Shown: positions 1 through 8,857, numbered from the stretch's first letter. The stretch is DNA of 53,157 nt from Flavobacterium sp. (GCA_017984035.1 JAGOAF010000004.1:1-53157); one strand, 5' to 3'. Translations and numbers: made by a program. Notes: generated by a model from the sequence alone, not told the origin.

Positions 1-195
1 CAAAAAGAAAAAAGACAATTTCATTATGATATTTATGAAGACAATGGGATTGATGGAGAAAGACTATTTGGTGTTAAATTAAGCATTGACGAAAAAGTAG
101 TTGCTAAAGCCCGTGCGACTTCCAAAAAGAAAGCAGAAGAAAAAGCATCCCAACGCGCCTATTTTGCATTTCAAGAAAAAATAGATAAAAAATAA
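1..195 (+). CDS. rnc: ribonuclease III, C-terminal end (partial)
   Basis: The frame is open from the first base and encodes 64 residues before TAA at 193-195. What is visible is the double-stranded-RNA-binding domain. It has the basic helix KKKAEEKASQRAYF, the usual KKxAExxAA signature at the end of RNase III, preceded by strands typical of the domain. The catalytic domain lies outside the window. RNase III cleaves structured RNA during rRNA and mRNA processing. In flavobacteria I recall rnc being followed by an IPExxxVDY gene and pyk, which is the order here, so context supports the call. Other dsRBD proteins cannot be strictly excluded from 64 residues. Confidence 0.85.
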   Translation, partial: QKEKRQFHYDIYEDNGIDGERLFGVKLSIDEKVVAKARATSKKKAEEKASQRAYFAFQEKIDKK

Positions 196-308
196 TACGA
201 TTTTCTTCAATCTATAACGTTTTCGTTGATAATTTAACAAAAACATCAGGCTTTACAAGCACCAAGCTACGCCAGAAATAGTATATTTACACCTCATTTT
301 ACGATGTA

Positions 309-794
309 ATGGCAATACATAAATTAGATCTTGACGAATTTGACGAAATAGATTATCATTTAGTGGCTATTCATACAACATTGGAAGATTACCGATTGGC
401 GTATTTCATCAATCAGCACCTACCAGTCAATTTAAGTAAAAGTAAAGAAGAAATTCTCATCAGTATCAAAGAAGGAGAAACTCAATTTTCGAGATTTTAC
501 TTCGATGATGAAGATAATTTTATTTCTTGGAATTTAATTCAAAACAAGAATGAAGTTATTGGACAAAAAGAAATAATAAACCAAGATTTATTTTCCAATA
601 GTAGTCAGGAAGTTGCCACAAAAGTGTTTTTGCTTCCCGAACTGAAAAAAGTGGATTATTTTTTAAAAATTGAAAGTGATGATGATCTTGAAATACAAGC
701 AATCGTAAAAAAACTAAAAACAATAAAAAGTCTTTCAACTGTTTATGTTGTGGAGACTGAAACTATAAAATCTAAAAACAATTTAATTTTTTAA
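309..794 (+). CDS. IPExxxVDY family protein
   Basis: This 161-residue soluble protein has no signal peptide or membrane segment. Near residues 107-118 it carries LLPELKKVDYFLKI, matching the signature that names the IPExxxVDY family, a small Bacteroidota family of unknown biochemical function. The N-terminal half is acidic (LDLDEFDEIDYHLVAIHT). It lies between rnc and pyk, with only 5 bases before the pyk start, so it is probably co-transcribed with pyk. Family membership is fairly sure. No activity can be inferred; the conserved position beside rnc and pyk is the only functional hint. Confidence 0.85.
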   Translation: MAIHKLDLDEFDEIDYHLVAIHTTLEDYRLAYFINQHLPVNLSKSKEEILISIKEGETQFSRFYFDDEDNFISWNLIQNKNEVIGQKEIINQDLFSNSSQEVATKVFLLPELKKVDYFLKIESDDDLEIQAIVKKLKTIKSLSTVYVVETETIKSKNNLIF

Positions 795-799
795 TAGAA

Positions 800-2233
800 A
801 TGCTTAAAACAAACAAAAAAACAAAAATTGTAGCCACACTTGGACCTGCATGTAGTACAAGAGAAATCATCAAAGACATGATTGAGGCAGGAGTTAATGT
901 ATTTAGAATAAATTTTTCGCATGCTGATTATAATGATGTTAAAGAGCGTATCAGTACGATTCGTAGCATCAATGAAGAATACGGTTATACAACAGGTATT
1001 TTAGCCGATTTACAAGGCCCTAAACTTCGTGTTGGAGTTATGGAAGAAGGAGTAGTAGTAAACGACGGTGATTTGATTACGTTTACCACTGCCGAAGATA
1101 TCATTGGAACAAAAGAACGAGTTTTCATGAAATACCAAAACTTTCCAAACGATGTAAATCCAGGGGAAAGAATTTTGTTAGACGATGGAAAATTAATTTT
1201 CGAAATTGTTTCAACTGACAAGAAAACAGAAGTGGTGGCCAAAGTTATTCAAGGTGGCGAATTGAAATCTAAAAAAGGAGTTAACCTTCCAAATACTAAA
1301 ATTTCACTTCCAGCATTGACTGAAAAAGATATTGCAGATGCAATTTTCGCTATTGGTCAACAAGTAGATTGGATTGCGCTTTCATTCGTGAAGACTCCAA
1401 GAGACTTGCAAGACCTTCAAGAATTAATCGCTGAGCATTCAGAATTTAAAATTCCAATTATTGCCAAAATCGAAATGCCAGAAGCATTAGAGAATATGGA
1501 CAAAATTGTAGCTTACTGTGACGCTTTAATGGTAGCCCGTGGTGACTTAGGAGTGGAGCTTCCTGCTCACGAAGTGCCATTGGTACAAAAAGAATTAATT
1601 GTTAGAGCTAAAACTGCTCGTATTCCAGTAATAGTGGCAACACAAATGATGGAAACGATGATTACTAGTTTAACTCCAACACGTGCAGAGGTAAATGACG
1701 TTGCTAACTCGGTAATGGATGGTGCTGATGCCGTAATGCTTTCTGGAGAAACAGCAGCAGGAAATTATCCTGTACAAGTAATTCAAAAAATGACACAAAT
1801 CATTGAAGCAGTAGAAGATTCTCCACTAATCAAAGTGCCTCAAAACACACCACAAGTTAGAACGAATCGTTTTATAACTAAAACAATTTGTCAACACGCG
1901 GCACAAATGGCTAATGTGATCAAAGCAAAAGCAATTTGTACTTTAACGAATAGTGGTTATACCGCTTTCCAAATTTCATCTTGGAGACCGTCAGCACACA
2001 TTTTAGTTTTTACATCTAACAAAAGAATCCTAACGCAATTGAACCTTTTATGGGGAGTTAAATCTTTTTACTATGCTAAATCTGTAAGTACAGATGATAC
2101 CGTAACGGATGTGAATGAAATTGCTAGACAAAAAGGTTTTGTTGAAAAAGGAGATTTCTTAATCAACTTAGCAGCAATGCCAATTACTGACAAAGGAATG
2201 GTAAACACTCTAAGAGTATCTGAAATAGAATAA
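800..2233 (+). CDS. pyk: pyruvate kinase
   Basis: The 477-residue product has the normal length of bacterial pyruvate kinase, which converts phosphoenolpyruvate and ADP to pyruvate and ATP in the last step of glycolysis. Visible motifs are the N-terminal KIVATLGPA, the substrate-binding RINFSH, the active-site KIEMPEAL with its catalytic lysine, MVARGDLGVELP, and ATQMMETM followed by TRAEVNDVANSVMDG. The C-terminal regulatory domain is complete and there is no extra PEP-utiliser domain. It starts 5 bases after the IPExxxVDY gene and ends in a strong terminator. With pgi nearby, two glycolytic enzymes fall in the window, though not in one operon. Confidence 0.98.
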   Translation: MLKTNKKTKIVATLGPACSTREIIKDMIEAGVNVFRINFSHADYNDVKERISTIRSINEEYGYTTGILADLQGPKLRVGVMEEGVVVNDGDLITFTTAEDIIGTKERVFMKYQNFPNDVNPGERILLDDGKLIFEIVSTDKKTEVVAKVIQGGELKSKKGVNLPNTKISLPALTEKDIADAIFAIGQQVDWIALSFVKTPRDLQDLQELIAEHSEFKIPIIAKIEMPEALENMDKIVAYCDALMVARGDLGVELPAHEVPLVQKELIVRAKTARIPVIVATQMMETMITSLTPTRAEVNDVANSVMDGADAVMLSGETAAGNYPVQVIQKMTQIIEAVEDSPLIKVPQNTPQVRTNRFITKTICQHAAQMANVIKAKAICTLTNSGYTAFQISSWRPSAHILVFTSNKRILTQLNLLWGVKSFYYAKSVSTDDTVTDVNEIARQKGFVEKGDFLINLAAMPITDKGMVNTLRVSEIE

Positions 2234-2252
2234 CAAACTCTATATCTTTAAT

Positions 2253-2279
2253 AAAAGCCCTCCAATCGAGGGCTTTTTT
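2253..2279 (+). terminator. rho-independent terminator after pyk
   Basis: A perfect 10-bp stem (AAAAGCCCTC / GAGGGCTTTT) with a 5-base loop runs into a T tract, 19 bases after the pyk stop codon. The A-rich 5' arm gives some activity in the other direction too, but no minus-strand gene ends here. Confidence 0.9.
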
Positions 2280-2358
2280 ATTGTCAAAATTTTATGAATA
2301 TTTAAACATTTAGTTGTCAAAATATATTTACTTTTGATACACTAAATGTAAAATAATT

Positions 2359-3120
2359 ATGAGTACAAATTCTAAAAACCCGTTCTTAAACAATAGAATC
2401 TTTACTTCATCAAAAGAAGAGGTTCACGAAGCAACTATAATTGGTCACGAACAAACCATGACCATAGCTGGTACAATGAACAAAAGTTTAATTTTGTTTT
2501 TACTATTGACCGCAGCAGCCATGATTACTTGGTGGATGGCAGCAAATGGACAAAGTCCGATGGTTCCAATGATTGGTGGTGCAATTATGGGCCTTATCTT
2601 AGTTGTAATTGCAACGTTTAAACCCCAACTATCGGGATATTTAGCTCCTGGTTATGCTGTATTTGAAGGCTTATTCATAGGCGGTATTTCGGCCATTTTC
2701 GAATTAAAATTTCCCGGAATTGTCACCCAAGCAGTTGGAGCTACTTTAGTAACTTTTGCTGTTTGTTTGGGATTGTACAAATTCAAAATTGTGCAAGTCA
2801 CTGAACGATTTAAATCTATTGTAATTGCTGCAACTTTAGCCATTGCTACTTATTATTTGATTTCATGGTTGGTTTCGTTGTTTACTAGTTTTACACCTGT
2901 ACACCACGGAAATTCCATGATGAGTATTGGAATTAGCGTTTTTGTAATTGTAATTGCCGCCATGAATTTATTCTTGGACTTTGATCAAATTGAAGAAGGT
3001 GCTAGTAGAAAAATGCCAAAATATATGGAATGGTACGGCGCTATGGGATTAATGATTACATTAGTTTGGTTGTATATGGAATTCTTACGATTATTATCAA
3101 AACTGAACAGTAGAGACTAA
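2359..3120 (+). CDS. Bax inhibitor-1/YccA family membrane protein
   Basis: The 253 residues comprise a cytoplasmic N-terminus of about 40 residues followed by seven hydrophobic segments. The last includes WYGAMGLMITLVWLYMEF, typical of the YccA/BI-1 (TMBIM) family. Members are inner-membrane proteins; some act as pH-sensitive calcium leak channels and E. coli YccA modulates FtsH. The FDQIEEG motif before the last helix fits the conserved acidic site of the family. A TACTTTTG element (2329-2336) matches the flavobacterial -7 box and sits 22 bases upstream of the ATG; I see no well-spaced -33 TTG. It is probably a single-gene transcript ending at the 3141-3175 hairpin. Confidence 0.9.
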   Translation: MSTNSKNPFLNNRIFTSSKEEVHEATIIGHEQTMTIAGTMNKSLILFLLLTAAAMITWWMAANGQSPMVPMIGGAIMGLILVVIATFKPQLSGYLAPGYAVFEGLFIGGISAIFELKFPGIVTQAVGATLVTFAVCLGLYKFKIVQVTERFKSIVIAATLAIATYYLISWLVSLFTSFTPVHHGNSMMSIGISVFVIVIAAMNLFLDFDQIEEGASRKMPKYMEWYGAMGLMITLVWLYMEFLRLLSKLNSRD

Positions 3121-3140
3121 GTTTAATCTCTAATAGATAA

Positions 3141-3175
3141 ATAAAACCCCATTACGAATCGTGATGGGGTTTTAT
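3141..3175. terminator. bidirectional terminator between BI-1 gene and dinB
   Basis: The inverted repeat ATAAAACCCCAT / ATGGGGTTTTAT has 12-bp arms and an 11-base centre. Each arm gives a T run downstream in its direction. It lies in the 56-base gap between two converging genes, so it likely serves both. Confidence 0.9.
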
Positions 3176-3176
3176 A

Positions 3177-4259
3177 TTAAAAGGCAAACTGCAATTGTAC
3201 GACAACCGTTTTCTTTTGTTCCGTATTCAAATTACTCAATGAAATACCGAGTAAGCGAACAGAATCTTTCATTCGCTCCTGATACAACAATTCTCTTACA
3301 TTTTCTAGAATCAAGCCTTTATCTGCAATGAAATAAGGAACCGTTTTACTTCGTGTTTGTTGCGAAAAATCGCTGTATTTAATTTTTAAGGTTACCGTTT
3401 TGCCGGCAATGTTTTGTTTTTTCAGACGGCGCTCTAAACTAGTTGCAATTTTTTCAAGTTGTTCCAACATGAAAATTTCAGAAGACAAATTGGTATCAAA
3501 AGTATGCTCAGCCGCAACTGATTTTGTAATTCGATCTGGTTTTACTTCGCTATTATGAATGCCGCGTACCACATGGTAATAAAAGGCGCCTGATTTTCCA
3601 AAATGGGTAGATAAAAATTCTAATGATTTACTTTTCAATTCCAATCCGGTAAAAATTCCCAATTGGTACATTTTTTCAGTCGTCACTTTACCTACTCCAT
3701 AGAATTTCCGAATTGGCAATTCTTCTAGAAATGCTAAAACCTCATCAGGATTAACTGTTTTTTGACCATTGGGTTTATTATAATCACTGGCGATTTTGGC
3801 AACAAATTTATTGACTGAAATTCCTGCTGAAGCAGTTAAGCCAACTTCATTTAAAATACGATCTCTAATTTCTTTTGCCAATAGTGTCGCACTTGGATTC
3901 CCTTTTTTATTTTGAGTTACATCTAAATAGGCCTCGTCAAGAGAAAGCGGCTCAACCAAATCAGTATAATCATGAAAAATAGCATGGATTTTTTTTGAAA
4001 TTTCTTTATATCGATCAAATCGAGGTGTTACAAAAATAAGTTCAGGGCAATTTTTTTTTGCCAAAACACCGCTAATAGCACTGCGTACACCAAACTTTCT
4101 AGCTTCGTAACTTGCTGCTGCAACAACGCCTCTATTTTCAGAACCACCAACAGAAATAGGTTTGCCTTTTAATTCAGGATGGTCCATTTGCTCCACAGAA
4201 GCATAAAACGCATCCATATCGATGTGAATAATTTTTCTATTGGAATTAATTTCGAGCAT
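3177..4259 (-). CDS. dinB: DNA polymerase IV (Y-family translesion polymerase)
   Basis: The 360-residue Y-family polymerase has both catalytic acidic motifs: IDMDAFYASVEQ near the N-terminus and PLSLDEAYLDVT around residue 105. A helix-hairpin-helix thumb (IRKFYGVGKVTTEKM) and a little-finger domain follow. The C-terminus ends in QLQFAF, resembling the QLxLF-type peptide that docks on the beta sliding clamp, so the protein looks full length. It copies damaged DNA with low fidelity. A 9-T run near 4052-4060 lies inside the gene but does not break the frame. Its promoter elements sit immediately upstream of the ATG (see 4264-4290). No lexA or umuD-like partner is nearby. Confidence 0.95.
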   Translation of the reverse strand: MLEINSNRKIIHIDMDAFYASVEQMDHPELKGKPISVGGSENRGVVAAASYEARKFGVRSAISGVLAKKNCPELIFVTPRFDRYKEISKKIHAIFHDYTDLVEPLSLDEAYLDVTQNKKGNPSATLLAKEIRDRILNEVGLTASAGISVNKFVAKIASDYNKPNGQKTVNPDEVLAFLEELPIRKFYGVGKVTTEKMYQLGIFTGLELKSKSLEFLSTHFGKSGAFYYHVVRGIHNSEVKPDRITKSVAAEHTFDTNLSSEIFMLEQLEKIATSLERRLKKQNIAGKTVTLKIKYSDFSQQTRSKTVPYFIADKGLILENVRELLYQERMKDSVRLLGISLSNLNTEQKKTVVVQLQFAF

Positions 4260-4263
4260 AGCA

Positions 4264-4290
4264 CAAATTTATGTAAAAAGGTTTAGTCAA
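4264..4290 (-). promoter_or_regulatory. putative dinB promoter, possibly giving a leaderless mRNA
   Basis: On the minus strand TTG (4290-4288), 16 bases, then TAAATTTG (4271-4264) match the flavobacterial -33/-7 pattern. The -7 box ends only 4 bases before the dinB ATG at 4259, so transcription would begin at or next to the start codon. On the opposite strand TAACTTTG (4298-4305) is a candidate -7 box for the CYTH gene. Confidence 0.5.
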
Positions 4291-4327
4291 AATCACCTAA
4301 CTTTGAAATCAGGAAATCCAATTCAAT

Positions 4328-4795
4328 ATGATTGAAATAGAAAGAAAATTTTTAGTAACTTCAGACGCATTTAAACGTGATTTTGTACGTAAAAATTATA
4401 TTGCGCAAGGTTATTTAAATTCTACCCCAGAACGTACCGTACGTGTACGCATAAAGAGCGAAACGGGTTATCTGACTATAAAAGGAAAATCAAATGAAAC
4501 TGGGCTAAGTCGTTTTGAATGGGAAAAAGAAATTGCTCTTGCCGAAGCCAAAGCACTTTTACAACTTTGTGAAAAGGGAATAATTGAGAAAAACCGTTAC
4601 GAAGTAAAGGTGGGCGAGCACTTATTTGAAGTAGATGAATTTTTCGGAGAAAACGAAGGGCTACTAATAGCTGAAGTGGAACTGCAATCGGAATCTGAGA
4701 ATTTTGAAAAACCAAATTGGCTTGGCAAAGAAGTAACGCAAGACCAACGTTATTACAATTCGAATTTAAGTAAAAATCCTTTTTTGAATTGGTAG
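4328..4795 (+). CDS. CYTH domain-containing protein
   Basis: The 155-residue protein begins MIEIERKFLV, the diagnostic ExExK metal/triphosphate-binding motif of the CYTH superfamily (adenylate cyclase CyaB, thiamine triphosphatase, triphosphatases). Further charged strands of the tunnel fold follow: RTVRVRI, GYLTIKG, FEWEKEI and FEVDEFFG. A single-domain form of this length suggests an inorganic triphosphatase or related phosphohydrolase rather than a cyclase, but the substrate cannot be read from sequence. It converges on the rlpA-like gene with one base between the stop codons and no hairpin. Confidence 0.88.
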   Translation: MIEIERKFLVTSDAFKRDFVRKNYIAQGYLNSTPERTVRVRIKSETGYLTIKGKSNETGLSRFEWEKEIALAEAKALLQLCEKGIIEKNRYEVKVGEHLFEVDEFFGENEGLLIAEVELQSESENFEKPNWLGKEVTQDQRYYNSNLSKNPFLNW

Positions 4796-4796
4796 T

Positions 4797-5279
4797 TTAA
4801 TTTTCTACGATTTCCATTTTTACACGTAACATCCCGCTTCTTTTATTATCTGCTAGCTCCATAAAAGCACGTCTTGTCAAATCGATTTCTTTTGATCGAA
4901 CAAAAGGACCTCGATCTGTAATTTCTACAATAACCGATTTACCGTTGGCTTCATTAGTCACTTTTACATTGGTTCCAAAAGGTAGTTTTTTGTGGGCAGC
5001 CGTATACCCATTATTACTAAACTTTTTCCCACTAGTAGTGCGTCTTCCATTAAATTTATCGGCATAATAAGAAGCAATTACCGACTTTTTAAACGGTTTT
5101 AGCCGTAATGGTTTTGTTGGTACACTATCCGTTACAATTGCAATGTCGGCAGATGTAGTTTTACTTTTTTTGACAGTATCTTTTGCTATTACTTGCTTTT
5201 GTTTGCTTTGAGTTGGTAGTTGGCTCCAAACCAATCCAACCACAAAAACAGTACATAACAGTATCAAACCTTTTTTCAT
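4797..5279 (-). CDS. RlpA-like septal ring/lytic transglycosylase family protein
   Basis: The 160-residue exported protein starts with MKKGLILLCTVFVVGLVWSQ, a signal peptide, followed by a Lys/Thr-rich linker to about residue 65. A double-psi beta-barrel domain then carries the RlpA hallmarks: IASYYADKFNGRRTTSG, KLPFGTNVKVTN and VEITDRGPF. RlpA proteins act on peptidoglycan at the cell surface; Pseudomonas RlpA is a lytic transglycosylase. There is no SPOR domain, so it is a minimal form. It is downstream of the small membrane-protein gene but separated by a terminator, so it probably has its own promoter. Confidence 0.9.
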   Translation of the reverse strand: MKKGLILLCTVFVVGLVWSQLPTQSKQKQVIAKDTVKKSKTTSADIAIVTDSVPTKPLRLKPFKKSVIASYYADKFNGRRTTSGKKFSNNGYTAAHKKLPFGTNVKVTNEANGKSVIVEITDRGPFVRSKEIDLTRRAFMELADNKRSGMLRVKMEIVEN

Positions 5280-5311
5280 GCTTGGTCTTTTTTTATTAAA
5301 ATCAATGGGAT

Positions 5312-5335
5312 AAAAAAAGTCCTTTTCAGGACTTT
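5312..5335 (-). terminator. terminator after small membrane-protein gene
   Basis: On the minus strand AAAGTCC / GGACTTT with a 6-base loop is followed by a T run. It is placed directly after the TAA of the gene ending at 5340. Confidence 0.75.
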
Positions 5336-5339
5336 ATTA

Positions 5340-5762
5340 TTAAAACCATAAACTCCACGGAATTCTACTTAAGATAAGTACTAACCCTATACCATAAAAA
5401 ATAGCAATAGATTTAAACTTGGTCTCATTTGTCGTTGCTTTTTTATGTTTTGACCAACCAATTGTTATTAAAACAATGGCGATGATATTGATTAATGGAT
5501 GTTCTAGAGAAGTTAAGCGGTAAGCCTCGTTTTTCATTTGTCCAAAAACAGCTGACCCTAGTGGAGATAGAAAATACAAAACTAAACCTACTAACAATTG
5601 AATATGAGTTCCTATTAAAGCAAATAATGCTATTTTACGGTCTTTGGCTGTAAATTCCTTTTGAGACGATTTCCCAATAAAAGAGTTTACCACTGCTATA
5701 ACTAAAACTAAAATAGCTAAATACGCCCAGCCTGAATGAAATTTTTGTATGAAATTGTACAT
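5340..5762 (-). CDS. small four-helix membrane protein, function unknown
   Basis: The 140-residue protein starts MYNFIQKFHSGWAYLAIL and has four hydrophobic segments. They hold histidines and small residues (HSGWAYL, GTHIQLLVG, LEHPLINI) reminiscent of cytochrome-b-like proteins, but heme ligation is not proven. Homologues are common in flavobacteria and often loosely labelled cytochrome B. I chose ATG 5762 rather than the upstream in-frame codon at 5819, because the longer version would begin inside the TonB-receptor terminator (5811-5844). Nothing in the neighbourhood shows its role. Confidence 0.7.
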   Translation of the reverse strand: MYNFIQKFHSGWAYLAILVLVIAVVNSFIGKSSQKEFTAKDRKIALFALIGTHIQLLVGLVLYFLSPLGSAVFGQMKNEAYRLTSLEHPLINIIAIVLITIGWSKHKKATTNETKFKSIAIFYGIGLVLILSRIPWSLWF

Positions 5763-5810
5763 GATTATTTTTAATTGAATTTCAAATATAGTAAAAAATT
5801 GGTATAAAAA

Positions 5811-5844
5811 AAACGGCAACTCCTTTTTGTGGGAGTTGCCGTTT
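5811..5844 (-). terminator. terminator after TonB-dependent receptor
   Basis: A perfect 13-bp stem (AAACGGCAACTCC / GGAGTTGCCGTTT) flanked by A and T runs lies 22 bases past the receptor stop codon. It is the strongest hairpin in this part of the window. Confidence 0.9.
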
Positions 5845-5865
5845 GTATGTAGTAACTTTCTTTAC

Positions 5866-8661
5866 TTAGAAGTTATAACGCAATGTGAAGTTCCAAGTTC
5901 TTCCAAATCCGAAGAATACTTGGTTAGCATCTGCTACACCATTAAATGTTCTTCCTGCTGAAGCGTAAGTTGGTCCAGATGTTCCTGAAACAAAATCACT
6001 AGCAAAAATATTAGATCTTGACTCAGCAATATAAACTTCATCCAAAACGTTATTCACATTCACTCTGAAGTTTAATGATTTAGATTTGTCAGTTCCTAAC
6101 ATTAATTTGTAAGAGATACCAGCATCAACTAATCCATAAGAAGGCAATTCTAATGTTCCTTTGTTTGTTGCAGAAGTTTGTCTTGTTGGGTCTAAACTTG
6201 CGTACAATTTATCAGATAATCTGTAGTTAGCATCAACGTTAAAACGTGGCAACACTTCATAAGCCGCTCCTAAACTTGCAGTCATTTGAGCTACATCACC
6301 AACTCTTGTTCCGTCTACGAAATAAGTAGTTGTTGTTCCTCCTGAAATATTGTTGTTGTTAACATCAAATCTTCTTCCTGTAATATTCCCGTCATATACC
6401 CATTTTCCTAATGAGAACATTCCGTTCACCTTTAATTTATCGGTAACTTTAGCATTCATGTCAACCTCAACACCTGAGTGCACTTGTGTAATTCCTGCGA
6501 AATCGTAGTATCCACCTTGGTTATCAGATGCAGCATCAGTAGATCTTTGGTATCTATCTTTCCATGTAGTATGGTATAAGTTAACGTTTGCATTGAATAC
6601 TGCAGAACGGAAACCATATCCAGCCTCTAATCCTAATACTTTTTCGTTAGTCAAGTTCTCATTCACTAAAGATTTGTTATTTGGATATACTGCATTAAAG
6701 AAAGGTTGCTTAGAATAATATCCTGCATTTACAAATACATTGTGATTTTCATTGATGTTGTAGTTAGCACCTCCTTTAACGTTTCCACCTAATACATTTT
6801 TATAGTTAGTAGAATAAAGTGGGTCTGATTTTAAATACAAGAAATAATCATCTCTTCTAAATCCTTGAGTAGAAACAGCCCCTTGAATGAACGCTGTTAA
6901 TTTATCAGCAGAATACTCTAATTGAGTAAATGCTCCATACCAATTCACTAAACCATCATTGTTATAGTTGATTTTAGCTGTTTGGTAATCCAAATTAAAG
7001 AATGGATTTAAATTTGGTCTAGCAGCATAAGTAGTTCTTAAAAGTCTGTTTGGACTATTTTCATCTGTATTGTCTGAATAATTTGCAGATCCTAACAAGT
7101 CAACTATGTTTTGATAGTGAATTCCTCTGTAAGTTCTAGCGTCAACACCAAAATCCAAAGTAAATCTTTCAGATAATTTTGTATTTAAGTTAACCACACC
7201 ACCATACCAGTTGTGTGAGTTGATAGACGAGATTTTAGAAATCCCTGCTTCAGTATTGTATACATATGGTGACGCAGTTGTACCAGAACCTGTTCTTCCT
7301 GTATTACTAGAGTTTCTGAAATCAGTTCCTGTTCTAGATCTAGTGTAATCAGTTGAACCAATTCTTACAGCACTAGCTCCTGTATTCCATGCTTGGATTA
7401 AATCTACGTTAATAGAACCATCAGCTCTTCTTAACACGTCTGCATTAAATAAGTTACCTCTAACTCCACCAGCACCATTAGATCCTCCACCGCGACCCCA
7501 TGAGCCATAAACTACAGTAGACAATTTAGTTTTATCTGTAATTTTATAATCCCAGTTTAAAGACGCAATTGGTTTGTGGTAATAATTAGTTCTAAAGTTA
7601 TATTCTTGTCCGTTCAAAGTTCCCCAATCAGAATTGTATCTTCTGTTTGGCTCTCCATTTTGACCATATTTAATAAATTGTGCAATAGTTGGAGCGTTTG
7701 ATCTTTGGTTGTGCCATTGTGGTGCACCTGTAATAGTAAATTCTAAATCATTTTTAGCATTTACTTTATATCCAATACCAATGAAGTAGTTTCCTCCTTC
7801 AAATTTAGTTCCATCAACATAACCATCTCCAGTAGTTTGACTCAACAAAATAGAAGTTGACAAACCATTTTTCATAACACCTGTTGAATATGAAATTGCT
7901 TTTTTAATGTAGTTATCATTTGCAACTCCAACAGAAACGCTTCCTCCTTGTTTCATGTCAGCTGAACGAGTTACTACGTTAATAGTACCTCCAACAGATG
8001 AAATAGCCAATTTAGAAGAACCTAAACCTCTTTGTACTTGCATCGCTGAAGTTACATCAGACAAACCTGCCCAGTTACTCCAGTAAACAGAACTGTTTTC
8101 CATATCATTAACAGGAACCCCGTTAATCAATACCGCAATATTTTTTTGGTCAAATCCACGAATGTTAATTCTAGAATCTCCAAAACCACCACCTGATTTG
8201 GTAGCATACACAGAAGGTGTATTAGCTAAAATTTCAGGAAATTCTTGAGAACCTAATTTTTCTTGAATTTCTGCAGCTTTAATAGTTGAAACTGCAACCG
8301 GAGTTTTTCTATCCTTAGCAACGTCTACTACTGAACTTCTAACTACAATTTCTTGTAATTGATTGTCATCAGAAACCAAAGCAACAGTTCCTACGCTAGC
8401 AGTACCATTAAATTTAACCGTTTTTGATTTGTAACCAATAAAAGAAATAACTAATTCACCTGAATTAGCTGTTGTGTTGATAGAAAATTTTCCATCAAAA
8501 TCTGTTGAAACAGCAATTTTTGTTCCTTTAATAACAATATTTGCTCCAGGTAAAGATCCTTTACCATCTGTAACAGTTCCTGTAACTTTCCCTTGCGCAA
8601 AAGCAGTAGAAACTATTAAAAACATTAATCCTGTAAGTAACCAGTTTTTCATTGTTTTCAT
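5866..8661 (-). CDS. TonB-dependent outer-membrane receptor with carboxypeptidase-regulatory-like N-domain
   Basis: The 931 residues begin with a signal peptide cleaved near AFA/Q (residues 22-23). A beta-sandwich domain of the CarboxypepD_reg-like type (about 24-90) follows: GKVTGTVTDGKGSLPGANI, FDGKFSI. A TonB plug (about 120-230) contains INIRGFDQKNIAVLINGVPV and GGTINVVTRS. A 22-strand-type barrel ends in the aromatic FTLRYNF. The class imports large or scarce substrates using TonB energy. There is no SusD-like partner, sigma/anti-sigma pair or enzyme next to it, so the ligand is unknown. On the minus strand TAATTTTG (8694-8687) is a possible -7 box 25 bases upstream of the ATG, without a well-spaced -33. 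Confidence 0.95.
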   Translation of the reverse strand: MKTMKNWLLTGLMFLIVSTAFAQGKVTGTVTDGKGSLPGANIVIKGTKIAVSTDFDGKFSINTTANSGELVISFIGYKSKTVKFNGTASVGTVALVSDDNQLQEIVVRSSVVDVAKDRKTPVAVSTIKAAEIQEKLGSQEFPEILANTPSVYATKSGGGFGDSRINIRGFDQKNIAVLINGVPVNDMENSSVYWSNWAGLSDVTSAMQVQRGLGSSKLAISSVGGTINVVTRSADMKQGGSVSVGVANDNYIKKAISYSTGVMKNGLSTSILLSQTTGDGYVDGTKFEGGNYFIGIGYKVNAKNDLEFTITGAPQWHNQRSNAPTIAQFIKYGQNGEPNRRYNSDWGTLNGQEYNFRTNYYHKPIASLNWDYKITDKTKLSTVVYGSWGRGGGSNGAGGVRGNLFNADVLRRADGSINVDLIQAWNTGASAVRIGSTDYTRSRTGTDFRNSSNTGRTGSGTTASPYVYNTEAGISKISSINSHNWYGGVVNLNTKLSERFTLDFGVDARTYRGIHYQNIVDLLGSANYSDNTDENSPNRLLRTTYAARPNLNPFFNLDYQTAKINYNNDGLVNWYGAFTQLEYSADKLTAFIQGAVSTQGFRRDDYFLYLKSDPLYSTNYKNVLGGNVKGGANYNINENHNVFVNAGYYSKQPFFNAVYPNNKSLVNENLTNEKVLGLEAGYGFRSAVFNANVNLYHTTWKDRYQRSTDAASDNQGGYYDFAGITQVHSGVEVDMNAKVTDKLKVNGMFSLGKWVYDGNITGRRFDVNNNNISGGTTTTYFVDGTRVGDVAQMTASLGAAYEVLPRFNVDANYRLSDKLYASLDPTRQTSATNKGTLELPSYGLVDAGISYKLMLGTDKSKSLNFRVNVNNVLDEVYIAESRSNIFASDFVSGTSGPTYASAGRTFNGVADANQVFFGFGRTWNFTLRYNF

Positions 8662-8802
8662 TGTTGTTTTGTTAATTTATTTTTGGCAAAATTATAACAT
8701 TTTTATATCAATACGTTAATACAACGTTAAAAAATTCATCTTTTTAGTGTTTTTTTTAAACAACTATTGATTTTTCAAGATGTTGCGTGAGCTAATTGTT
8801 TA

Positions 8803-8838
8803 AAAAAAACGCCTTGAAATGTATCAAAGCGCTTTTTA
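8803..8838 (-). terminator. probable imperfect terminator after pgi
   Basis: An imperfect inverted repeat (plus strand AAAACGCCTTGA ... TCAAAGCGCTTTT, mismatches in the stem) with flanking A/T runs sits about 20 bases downstream of the pgi stop on the minus strand. The rest of the 8662-8857 gap shows only AT-rich sequence and the candidate receptor promoter. Confidence 0.55.
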
Positions 8839-8857
8839 ATAATTGAAATTGATATTT

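Noticed and set aside
4049..4063. Frameshift in dinB at a 9-T run
   Set aside because: The reading frame continues through with normal motifs on both sides.
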